A stretch of DNA of 12,959 nucleotides from CAYMJK01 sp043101635 (GTDB taxonomy: Bacteria; Planctomycetota; Phycisphaerae; Phycisphaerales; UBA1924): assembly GCA_043101635.1 (NCBI GenBank), contig JBICIE010000030.1, forward strand, positions 1 through 12,959, written 5' to 3'. This document shows, in pieces, positions 1 to 5,960 of this stretch. Below the pieces are notes generated by a model. It did not search any database, had not been told where the DNA came from, and was given only the letters and a program-made list of their open reading frames with translations. Each line of letters begins with the position of its first letter. The stretch's first letter is position 1. Both the position numbers and the translations under genes were made by a program.

Positions 1-55
1 CGATCAACCCGACCAGACGCGCCCGGTCACCCGCCTGTCGTTCCATGACATTCAT
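1..55 (-). CDS. N-terminal fragment of an unidentified protein
   Basis: Only the first 18 codons are present; the gene runs off the left edge. The visible protein begins MNVMERQAGDRARLVGLI. The start is well supported: AGGAGG (minus strand, plus positions 62-67) lies 6 nt before the ATG at 55. The fragment is too short to assign a family. It reads in the same direction as the SDR/DUF2867 gene that ends at 195, and a 139-bp gap separates them, so it may have its own promoter. The gap contains a minus-strand TACCAT hexamer (plus 133-138) as a weak -10 candidate with no recognisable -35. Existence of a gene start here is fairly secure; function is unknown. Confidence 0.6.
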   Translation of the reverse strand, partial: MNVMERQAGDRARLVGLI

Positions 56-61
56 GCTCGG

Positions 62-67
62 CCTCCT
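62..67 (-). promoter_or_regulatory. Shine-Dalgarno site of the left-edge gene
   Basis: The minus-strand sequence is AGGAGG, a full match to the anti-Shine-Dalgarno complement, with 6 nt to the ATG at 55. It is the main evidence that a real gene begins at the left edge. Confidence 0.65.
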
Positions 68-162
68 GCCAGTTGCTTCAGTCTGGCACGGATCCGAACA
101 AGCGCCAGCCAGCGCCCGAAAATTTTGTGCGGATGGTATCACTTCAGAACGTCGACGCCCAT

Positions 163-191
163 CGTTGGGCCCTGCATCGGCCCCGGCAACG
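163..191 (-). terminator. Possible hairpin just after the SDR/DUF2867 gene
   Basis: Four bases beyond the stop codon of the gene ending at 195, an imperfect inverted repeat is visible. CGTTG (163-167) pairs with CAACG (187-191), and GGCC (168-171) pairs with GGCC (179-182), leaving a 4-nt bulge and a 7-nt loop. No T-tract follows on the minus strand, so this is not a classical intrinsic terminator. Its placement fits transcript-end processing, but a chance structure in GC-rich DNA is quite possible. Confidence 0.2.
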
Positions 192-194
192 CCT

Positions 195-1664
195 CTAACC
201 CGGCGCCGGCGCCGGTTCTTCCCGTCCGCGCTCGGCCTGGCGCCGGATGCCGCGCAGCATCCCGCCGAAGACGACCCCGTGCAGCGGCAGCACCGCGTAC
301 CAGTACACGATCCCAACCAGCCCCTTCGGCTGAAACCGGGCCGTCATCACCAGGCGCGACTCCGCCTCTTCGCCCGGCTCGATCAGGAACTCCAGCTTCG
401 CCACGCCCGGCAGGCGCATCTCCGCCCGCAGTTCCAGCCTGCGCCCGGGCTCGATGCCGACGACCCGCCAGAAGTCCAGCGCTTCGCCGTAGCTGACGTT
501 CTCCGGATCGCGCCGGCCCCGGCGCAGCCCCGGCCCGCCCGCGAGCTGGTCCATCCAGCCGCGGATCCGCCACAGCCAGTCCGCCGCGTACCACCCGTGC
601 CCGCCGCCGATGCGGCAGATGGCCCGGTACACCGCCTCCGGCCCGGCATCAATCTCGATCGTGCGCGCATCGGTGAACACCGCCCCGCCGGCCCAGTCCG
701 GGTCGCCCGGGATCACGCCCGCCGCCGACCAGATCGTCTCGACATCATGCTGATCGAGCTGCGCCAGCGACAGCCGGATCGCCTCGCGCGTCGACAGCAG
801 TTCCTGCGGCATGAGCCGCTGCGCGGTGTCATCCCTGCACACCACGCGATTGCGCAATCCCTCCGCCAGCGGCCGACCCACGCGCGTCGGTACCGGCGTG
901 ATCAGCCCCAGCCACAGGCTGCTGAGCGTCGGCGTCAGCACCGGGACCGGGATGATGAGCCGGCGCGGCAGCCGGCGCTCCTCGGCCATGATCCGCATCA
1001 GCGCGCGATAGGTCAGCACATCCGGCCCGCCGATGTCGATGTCGCGCCCGACGGTCTGGGGCGTCTCGACGCAGCGGATCAGGTACTCCAGCACGTTGTC
1101 CACGGCGATCGGCTGGCACTCGGTGCTGACCCAGCGCGGCGTGATCATCACCGGCAGCCGCTCAACGAGGTAGCGCAGGATCTCCAGCGACGCCGAGCCG
1201 CTGCCGATGATCATCGCCGCGCGCAGCGTCGTCACCGCGACGCCGGTCGACGCCAGCGCTTCCTCGACCTCCCGGCGCGACCGCAGGTGCTCGCTCAGGT
1301 CCGGCCCCATTTCCCCCAGCCCGCCGAGATAGATGATGCGTTCCACGCCCGCCCGCCTCGCCGCCTCGGCAAAGCTGCGCGCGCACGCCAGGTCCTTGTC
1401 GGCGAACTCACCGCCGGCGGCGCCCATCGAGTGGATCAGGTAGAACGCGATGCGGCAGCCCCGCATCGACTCCGCCAGCGCCTCGGTCTCGAGCACATCG
1501 CCCGCGGCGATCTCGACCCGGTTATTGGCGGCCCACGGGCGATCGGCGAGCTTCTCGGGCGAGCGGGCCAGGCACCGCACCCGGTAGCCGCGCCGGAGCA
1601 GTCGCGGCGCAAGGCGGCCCCCGATGTAGCCGCTGGCGCCGGTGAGGAAGATGGGCTGCTCCAT
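195..1664 (-). CDS. SDR-family NAD(P)-binding protein with C-terminal DUF2867 domain
   Basis: The predicted protein has 489 residues. The N-terminus carries a Rossmann nucleotide-binding signature, LTGASGYIGG at about residues 7-16, with FYLIHSMG at 74-81 and IYLGGLG at 111-117, as in extended/atypical short-chain dehydrogenase proteins of the NmrA/YbjT type. From about residue 335 to 480 a second domain rich in tryptophan and beta-strand-like segments (for example HGWYAADWLWRIRGWMDQL) matches the DUF2867 region that follows the SDR domain in this family. Length and domain order resemble E. coli YbjT, about 476 residues. The substrate is unknown. The ATG at 1664 puts the glycine motif at the usual distance from the N-terminus; an in-frame ATG at 1673 would add MRL, and neither has a strong Shine-Dalgarno. 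It starts 55 nt after the desaturase stop on the same strand, so the two are probably co-transcribed and may act on a common lipid or isoprenoid. Family call is secure, function is not. Confidence 0.88.
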   Translation of the reverse strand: MEQPIFLTGASGYIGGRLAPRLLRRGYRVRCLARSPEKLADRPWAANNRVEIAAGDVLETEALAESMRGCRIAFYLIHSMGAAGGEFADKDLACARSFAEAARRAGVERIIYLGGLGEMGPDLSEHLRSRREVEEALASTGVAVTTLRAAMIIGSGSASLEILRYLVERLPVMITPRWVSTECQPIAVDNVLEYLIRCVETPQTVGRDIDIGGPDVLTYRALMRIMAEERRLPRRLIIPVPVLTPTLSSLWLGLITPVPTRVGRPLAEGLRNRVVCRDDTAQRLMPQELLSTREAIRLSLAQLDQHDVETIWSAAGVIPGDPDWAGGAVFTDARTIEIDAGPEAVYRAICRIGGGHGWYAADWLWRIRGWMDQLAGGPGLRRGRRDPENVSYGEALDFWRVVGIEPGRRLELRAEMRLPGVAKLEFLIEPGEEAESRLVMTARFQPKGLVGIVYWYAVLPLHGVVFGGMLRGIRRQAERGREEPAPAPG

Positions 1665-1719
1665 GAGCCTCATTTCGACAGCCGCCGGCGCCGGATGCGG
1701 CGGTGGGGACCGGGGGAGT

Positions 1720-2643
1720 TCAGTTCCGGCGCAGCTCCGGCCACTGCGGCCCGACCTTCGGATCCAGCAGGTGCGGCAGCATGTCGCGGATCGCCGCCCA
1801 GTGCGTCGCAAACAGCGGCCCTTCCGACCCCATCTGGTACACCTGCTGTGTCCGCTGGGGCAGCTCATGCCACGGGATCCGGGCCCGCCGGTGATGGGCC
1901 CCGTGGTGCTCGACGTGCAACTGGCTGGCGGACGCCGCCTTGCCCAGCGCCCCGCGGTACACCACCGTCCGCGTCATCGCCAGGATCGTCTCGCCGCCCA
2001 GCCCCAGGTGCTCGGTGAACTTGCGGATCGTCTGCATCGTGCCCGCCAGCCACGCCGGAACCAGATGCCCGACGACGAACAGCGCCCACCACCCCTGCGC
2101 GATCACGAGCCATACGAGCGCGCTCCAGAAGCCCACCATCAGCGCCCACTCCAGCAGCAGCCCGCGCCGGCGCCTCGGCTTCAGCTGTTGCCAGTCCGCC
2201 GCGGTGCGCACCGAATACAGCAGCGGCGTGAAGATCCACCCGATCGTCAGCTCCAGCCACGCGTACAGCAGGCGCACCGCCCGCGGCGCCCGCGGCAGGT
2301 TGTACGGCCAGAACTCCGGATCATCCGGATCCGCCAGGTGCGCGTGATGGCGGTGATGCACGTGCCGGTACACCGCCAGCGGCGTCAGCGACGCCGTGCC
2401 GATGACCATCCCCAGCGCCTCGTTGACCCACCGCGGCCTGGCAAGCGTCCCGTGCGCCGCCTCATGCAGGCGCGTCAGGGCCGCGTGATCCAGCCACGCG
2501 ATCAGCCCCCACAGCAGCACGCTGATCGGCCACAGCCCGTAGATCCACGCTGCGATACACCCCGCGACCGCCCCCGCGTGCAGCAGCGCCGCCCCGACCA
2601 CAGGCGGGCTCCGCCGCACGGGTTCTGCGGGGGGGTCGGCCAT
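1720..2643 (-). CDS. Membrane fatty acid desaturase family protein
   Basis: The protein has 307 residues. It shows the three histidine boxes of membrane di-iron desaturases and hydroxylases: HEAAH at 60-64, HHRHH at 96-100 and HVEHH at 243-247, plus EHLG at 211-214. These histidines hold the two irons that activate O2. Hydrophobic segments at about 14-55, 73-92, 124-145 and 163-200 fit a multi-pass inner-membrane enzyme with cytoplasmic histidine boxes. The likely role is inserting a double bond into an acyl chain; carotenoid or sterol hydroxylation by the same fold cannot be excluded. No Shine-Dalgarno precedes the ATG at 2643; instead TACGAT lies 7 nt upstream, suggesting a leaderless mRNA. 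It lies between nuoF and the SDR/DUF2867 gene on the same strand. Family confidence is high; substrate and regiospecificity are unknown. Confidence 0.9.
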   Translation of the reverse strand: MADPPAEPVRRSPPVVGAALLHAGAVAGCIAAWIYGLWPISVLLWGLIAWLDHAALTRLHEAAHGTLARPRWVNEALGMVIGTASLTPLAVYRHVHHRHHAHLADPDDPEFWPYNLPRAPRAVRLLYAWLELTIGWIFTPLLYSVRTAADWQQLKPRRRRGLLLEWALMVGFWSALVWLVIAQGWWALFVVGHLVPAWLAGTMQTIRKFTEHLGLGGETILAMTRTVVYRGALGKAASASQLHVEHHGAHHRRARIPWHELPQRTQQVYQMGSEGPLFATHWAAIRDMLPHLLDPKVGPQWPELRRN

Positions 2644-2650
2644 AGACGCA

Positions 2651-2656
2651 ATCGTA
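2651..2656 (-). promoter_or_regulatory. Candidate -10 hexamer for a leaderless desaturase mRNA
   Basis: The minus-strand hexamer TACGAT matches TANNAT and ends 7 nt before the ATG at 2643, the distance from a -10 box to the transcription start. No Shine-Dalgarno lies between them. No convincing -35 is visible, so support rests on spacing and on the same arrangement at 5950 and 8119. Confidence 0.35.
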
Positions 2657-2670
2657 CGTCGAAGCGAGCT

Positions 2671-2844
2671 TCAGCGCGCTTCCCGCTGGTCGCGAATCAG
2701 CCGCGTGCTGTCGTCGAAACGCCGCCCGAGGGCCTGCCGACCCTTACGCATCGCATCAAGGGCTCTGTGAAGATCGTCTCGCTGCCTGCGGCCGTTGCTG
2801 GCGGGCTTGCGCTTGACGACCGATTGGAGCAGCCTCCGGAGCAC
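2671..2844 (-). CDS. Possible small basic protein, in frame behind the nuoF stop
   Basis: A GTG at 2844 starts one codon after the TAG of nuoF and stays open for 57 codons to a TGA. The product would begin MLRRLLQSVVKRKPASNGRR and end in IRDQREAR. It is strongly basic, with many Arg and Lys residues and no cysteine, and could form amphipathic helices. G-rich sequence at the end of nuoF could serve as a ribosome binding site and allow coupling. It shares nuoF's frame, so TAG readthrough would give NuoF a basic C-terminal extension. About 79% of third positions are G or C, and it uses AGG, AGA and ATT, which is weaker coding bias than its neighbours show. An open stretch this long is not unusual by chance in GC-rich DNA. 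No family recognised. It sits 27 nt before the desaturase gene. Confidence 0.35.
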   Translation of the reverse strand: MLRRLLQSVVKRKPASNGRRQRDDLHRALDAMRKGRQALGRRFDDSTRLIRDQREAR

Positions 2845-2847
2845 CGC

Positions 2848-4257
2848 CTACCCCTTCGCCCCTGCGCCCACCGTCACCTTCACCGGCACAAAGCTCGGCT
2901 TCACCCGCGCCTCGAACTCATCGCGGAACTTGTTCATGATCGTCCGCAGGGCCCAGTTGTTGCCATCGGCCAGCCCGCAGATGGTCGTGCCCGGCATCGA
3001 GCCCATGCTGGTGCCGATCTCCAGGGCCAGGTCCAGGTCCTTGGTGTAGGCGTCGCCGGCCTCGATGCGCAGCATCAGTTGATACAGCCACCCGCTGCCC
3101 TCGCGGCAGGGTGTGCACTGCCCGCAGCTCTCGTGCTTGAAGAACCGCGCGATATTGCGCGCCACGGCGACCATGTCCGTGTCCTCGTCGAACACCGTGG
3201 GGCACGCCGTGCCCAGCCCCAGCACGTTGTGCTTGCGTCCGATGTCGAAGTCGAGCTCCGCCTCGTACTGGTCCGTCCCGAGAATGCCCATACTGACGCC
3301 GCCGGGGATGGCCGCCTTGTACTTCTTGCCGCCCCGCATCCCGCCGCAGTACTGCTCGACCAGGGTGCGCAGCGGGATGCCCAGGTCGAACTCATAGCAC
3401 CCCGGCCGCTCGACATGGCCGGATACACCCATCAGCTTGGTCCCGTAGCTCGGCGGCCCGCCGATCGTGCTCTCTGCGCCCTGCTTGCAGAACGCCGCAG
3501 CGCCCTCCTCGATGATGAACGGCAGGTGCGACAGCGTTTCGACGTTGTTGATGATCGTCGGCCGCCCGAACAGGCCCTTGAGCGCCGGGAACGGCGGCTT
3601 GATCCGCGGCCAGCCGCGCTTGCCCTCCAGCGCCTCCAGCAGCCCCGTCTCCTCGCCGCAGATGTAGGCGCCGGCGCCGCGGTGCACGTAGCAGTTGACC
3701 TCGAAGGTCTCGCCGCCGGCCTTGGCCGCCTCCGTCAGCAGCCCCTTGGGCCCGAAGATGTTGTGCTCGTACGCCTCTTTCAGCGCCGCTTCCAGCACGT
3801 GGGCCTGGTGGTGGTACTCGCCGCGGATGAAGATGTACGCGGTGTCCAGCCGGCAGGCCCAGCAGCAGATCGCGATCCCCTCCAGCAGCAGGTGCGGGTC
3901 GTAGTCCATCAGCAGCCGGTCCTTGAAGGTCCCCGGCTCGGACTCATCCGCGTTCACCGCCAGGTACCGCGGCCCGCGATCCTTGATCCCCGTCTTGCCC
4001 TCCTCGATCTTCGGCAGGAAGGTCCACTTGAGCCCGCACGGGAACCCCGCCCCGCCGCGCCCGCGAAGCTGGCTGTCCTTGACCTCGTTGGTGACCGCCG
4101 CCGGGTCCATGGTCAGGGCCTTGCGCAGCCCCTCATACCCGCCAGTCTTGATGTACTCGTCGTAGCCGACGATGTGGCGGTCCTTGAACGCGCCGTACGG
4201 CGGCGTGGGGATGCGCTTGCAGAGGATGTGCCGATCGGTCTTGGGCTGCCAGGACAT
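2848..4257 (-). CDS. nuoF: NADH-quinone oxidoreductase subunit F (complex I, NADH-binding)
   Basis: The protein has 469 residues. It binds NADH, FMN and the N3 [4Fe-4S] cluster, and passes electrons from NADH into complex I on the cytoplasmic side. Visible signatures in order: RGRGGAGFPCGLKW at 65-78 and NADESEPGTFKDR at 102-114 (FMN and NADH site), GAGAYICGEETGLLEALEG at 194-212, and ESCGQCTPCREG at 376-387. Cluster ligands are C378, C381, C384 and C427 (in TTICGLADG). All key residues are present. Length is slightly above E. coli NuoF, about 445. The ATG at 4257 is chosen because GGAG lies 5 nt upstream (plus 4263-4266) and MSWQPKTDRHILCKRI matches a normal NuoF start. The open frame upstream to 4734 overlaps the divergent gene and is low-complexity. 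No nuoE or nuoG is adjacent, although these often flank nuoF. Confidence 0.96.
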   Translation of the reverse strand: MSWQPKTDRHILCKRIPTPPYGAFKDRHIVGYDEYIKTGGYEGLRKALTMDPAAVTNEVKDSQLRGRGGAGFPCGLKWTFLPKIEEGKTGIKDRGPRYLAVNADESEPGTFKDRLLMDYDPHLLLEGIAICCWACRLDTAYIFIRGEYHHQAHVLEAALKEAYEHNIFGPKGLLTEAAKAGGETFEVNCYVHRGAGAYICGEETGLLEALEGKRGWPRIKPPFPALKGLFGRPTIINNVETLSHLPFIIEEGAAAFCKQGAESTIGGPPSYGTKLMGVSGHVERPGCYEFDLGIPLRTLVEQYCGGMRGGKKYKAAIPGGVSMGILGTDQYEAELDFDIGRKHNVLGLGTACPTVFDEDTDMVAVARNIARFFKHESCGQCTPCREGSGWLYQLMLRIEAGDAYTKDLDLALEIGTSMGSMPGTTICGLADGNNWALRTIMNKFRDEFEARVKPSFVPVKVTVGAGAKG

Positions 4258-4273
4258 GGAAACTCCAAAAGAG

Positions 4274-4293
4274 CCCCGAGCGCAAGCTCGGGG
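4274..4293 (-). repeat. GC-rich hairpin A in the nuoF leader, attenuator-like on the minus strand
   Basis: CCCCGAGC (4274-4281) and GCTCGGGG (4286-4293) form an uninterrupted 8-bp stem with a 4-nt loop. Read on the minus strand, in the direction of nuoF, the stem is followed by CTCTTTT and then the GGAG ribosome binding site, so it resembles a short intrinsic terminator inside the leader. On the plus strand the loop is GCAA, a GNRA tetraloop, and no T-run follows. It could be an attenuator, an mRNA-stabilising hairpin or a dispersed palindromic repeat. Confidence 0.55.
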
Positions 4294-4320
4294 GCACAAA
4301 AGGCCGCCGCCAGTGAAGCC

Positions 4321-4338
4321 CCCGAGCCCAACCTCGGG
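4321..4338 (-). repeat. GC-rich hairpin B, related to hairpin A
   Basis: CCCGAG (4321-4326) pairs with CTCGGG (4333-4338) around a 6-nt loop. The stem has the same core sequence as hairpin A, 27 bp away, so the two look like diverged copies of one palindromic unit. No T-run follows on either strand. Confidence 0.45.
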
Positions 4339-4371
4339 CGGCCCACACGCCCCCACCCCCCGCAGGGGCCG

Positions 4372-4377
4372 ATTGTA
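4372..4377 (-). promoter_or_regulatory. Weak -10 candidate for nuoF
   Basis: The minus-strand hexamer TACAAT matches TATAAT at five of six positions. A transcript starting about 7 nt downstream would have a leader of about 110 nt that contains both hairpins. The upstream flank is a CCG-rich low-complexity tract with no -35, so support is thin. Confidence 0.3.
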
Positions 4378-4468
4378 GGTGCCGCCGCCGCCCCCGCCGC
4401 CCCCGTGCAGATTGCGAACCGGGCGTTCGCTCCCCCGCGCTGCGGCCGCCTGCATCACCGCAAGCCCC

Positions 4469-4498
4469 TTGCACGCCACCCCGCCGCCCGGGTATCCT
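4469..4498 (+). promoter_or_regulatory. Candidate promoter of the beta-propeller/dockerin gene
   Basis: TTGCAC (4469-4474) and TATCCT (4493-4498) are separated by 18 nt. The -10 matches consensus at four of six positions and the -35 is poor. Transcription would begin near 4505 and give a short leader that contains the AGGAGG at 4521-4526. Confidence 0.3.
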
Positions 4499-4520
4499 GC
4501 ACTTGCCCCAACTCCCCGAA

Positions 4521-4526
4521 AGGAGG
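4521..4526 (+). promoter_or_regulatory. Shine-Dalgarno site fixing the start at 4532
   Basis: AGGAGG lies 5 nt before the ATG at 4532. It selects this start over the upstream open frame from 4379, which encodes a proline-rich low-complexity stretch instead of a signal peptide. Confidence 0.8.
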
Positions 4527-4531
4527 GCGCG

Positions 4532-5908
4532 ATGCGACGCTCCACGCGGTTCGCGGTCGTCCTCGCGGTGGCGCTGCCCGCTGCCGCAGCGCCGGCGCAG
4601 CTCTGGGTCCGCCAGCTTGGAACCCCCGGCGATGACATCGCCGCGGCGATGATTGCCGATGGCGCTGGCGGCGTGGTCGTCGCCGGTACCACCGCAGGGG
4701 CGCTCGGCGGGCCGAGCGCCGGCGGCACGGACATCTGGCTGGCCCGCTACGACGACGGGGGCAACCAGATCTGGATCACGCAGTTCGGCAGCGCTGCGGA
4801 TGATGAGGCGCACGGCATGGCGTCCGATGGCGCTGGCGGCCTGTACCTCAGCGGCGGCACGCTGGGCGAACTCGGCGGGCCCCAACTCGGCGGCGGCGAC
4901 GCTTGGCTGGCCCGCTGCGACAGCCTCGGCGCTGTCGTGTGGATCGAGCAGATCGGCACGGTGGAGGCCGACGCCGCGCGCGCAGTTGCGCCCGATGGCG
5001 CCGGCGGCGCCTTCGTCGCCGGCTGGACCTACGGCAAGATCGGCGGGCTCTCCCCGCGCGGCCGCGACGCATGGGTCGGGCGCTACGACAGCGCTGGCCA
5101 GCGGCTCTGGATCACCCAGCTTCGGGAAAGCGAGGCCAACGCAGTTGCGCCGGATGGCGCTGGTGGCGTGTTCGTCGGGGGGTACGATGGCATCGCCTGG
5201 CTGGCCCGCTTCGATGCCGATGGCGTTCGACAGTGGTTCACCTCCTTCAGCACGATCGGGTGCGAGGATCACCTCCTTGGCCTGGCGCCGGATCACGCTG
5301 GCGGGGTATTCGCAACGGGCTATACCTACAAGTACCCGCTCTCCTGTCCGGCGGGCTCGACCGGGGACAAGGCCGACGCGTGGATCACGCGCTTCGATGG
5401 CGCTGGCGCGCAGCGCTGGACGGACATCCTGCAGTCGGGCACGGATGAAGTCGCCGCCGCGATCTCGTCGGCGCCCGGTGGCAGCGCGATCATCGCCGGC
5501 TGGACCCGCGGGCGGCTGGCCGGAAGCGGCGGCTACACCGGCGACGCCTGGGCCGCAGCGCACAGCGCCTCCGGCCAGCGGCTCTGGCTGCGGCAGTTCG
5601 GTGGACTCGGCGCCGATCTGGCCGACGCCATCGCCGCCGATGGTGATGGCCGGGTGTACGCCGCCGGCAGGGTGCGAGGCGATTTCGGCGCGCCCAGCGC
5701 TGGGGGACTCGACGCCTGGATCGCCCGCCTCGCCGACGACTGCGCTGCCGACTGCAACGGGGATGGGGCGCTCGACTTCTTCGACTTCCTCTGCTTCCAG
5801 AACTTCTTCGCGCTCGCCGATCCCACCGCCGACTGCGACGGTTCCGGCGAACTGGACGTGATGGACCTGCTCTGCTTCCAGAACCGCTTCATGGCCGGCT
5901 GCCCGTGA
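4532..5908 (+). CDS. Exported seven-repeat beta-propeller protein with C-terminal dockerin-like domain
   Basis: The protein has 458 residues. Residues 1-22 form a signal peptide: MRRSTR, a hydrophobic core, then an alanine-rich end at about AAAAPA. Residues 25-400 hold seven repeats of about 56 residues, as in SBBP-type beta-propeller repeats. Units begin at W25, W81, W137, W193, W235, W296 and W352; each carries a DGAGG-like turn and a DAWLARYD-like strand, and the fourth is shortened. Seven units fit a closed seven-bladed propeller. Residues 403-458 hold two EF-hand-like calcium loops with ligands D407/N409/D411/D415/D418 and D434/D436/S438/D442/D445, each followed by LCFQN. There are six cysteines and a terminal GCP. 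I recall this end as the GC-type dockerin domain of Phycisphaerae-like planctomycetes. The role is probably extracellular or surface binding or attachment; no catalytic motif is seen. It diverges from nuoF. The domain layout is secure, the function is not. Confidence 0.88.
   Translation: MRRSTRFAVVLAVALPAAAAPAQLWVRQLGTPGDDIAAAMIADGAGGVVVAGTTAGALGGPSAGGTDIWLARYDDGGNQIWITQFGSAADDEAHGMASDGAGGLYLSGGTLGELGGPQLGGGDAWLARCDSLGAVVWIEQIGTVEADAARAVAPDGAGGAFVAGWTYGKIGGLSPRGRDAWVGRYDSAGQRLWITQLRESEANAVAPDGAGGVFVGGYDGIAWLARFDADGVRQWFTSFSTIGCEDHLLGLAPDHAGGVFATGYTYKYPLSCPAGSTGDKADAWITRFDGAGAQRWTDILQSGTDEVAAAISSAPGGSAIIAGWTRGRLAGSGGYTGDAWAAAHSASGQRLWLRQFGGLGADLADAIAADGDGRVYAAGRVRGDFGAPSAGGLDAWIARLADDCAADCNGDGALDFFDFLCFQNFFALADPTADCDGSGELDVMDLLCFQNRFMAGCP
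4604..5734 (+). repeat. Seven tandem in-gene repeats encoding propeller blades
   Basis: The repeats show at DNA level. The 15-mer GATGGCGCTGGCGGC occurs exactly at 4658-4672 and 4826-4840, and with one mismatch at 4994-5008 and 5153-5167. GGCCAGCGGCTCTGG recurs exactly at 5096-5110 and 5573-5587. The DGAGG turn recurs at residues 43, 99 and 155, a strict 56-residue (168-bp) period for the first three units. This suggests relatively recent internal duplication or gene conversion. Confidence 0.8.
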
Positions 5909-5949
5909 CCCTCGTGATCGCGCCTCAGCGCCCGCCGCCCACACGCCGA

Positions 5950-5955
5950 TAGCAT
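5950..5955 (+). promoter_or_regulatory. Candidate -10 hexamer for a leaderless membrane-protein mRNA
   Basis: TAGCAT, in the context CCGATAGCAT, ends 5 nt before the GTG at 5961. No Shine-Dalgarno is present. The same CCGATAG(A/C)AT context precedes gspF. No -35 is recognisable. Confidence 0.35.
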
Positions 5956-5960
5956 CTCCC

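Noticed and set aside
45..2018. A 657-codon plus-strand open frame opposite the SDR/DUF2867 gene
   Set aside because: It is antisense to a recognisable SDR gene and is low-complexity and Arg/Pro/His-rich, so it is a shadow.
1642..4635. A 997-codon open frame on the plus strand opposite the desaturase and nuoF
   Set aside because: It is exactly antisense to two genes with intact catalytic motifs. Its product is dominated by Arg, Pro, His, Gln and Ala with no recognisable domain, as expected from stop-poor complementary frames in GC-rich DNA.
4258..4734. Upstream extension of nuoF to 4734
   Set aside because: It would overlap the divergent propeller gene and its promoter, encodes a glycine/alanine-rich low-complexity sequence, and ignores the GGAG site before 4257.
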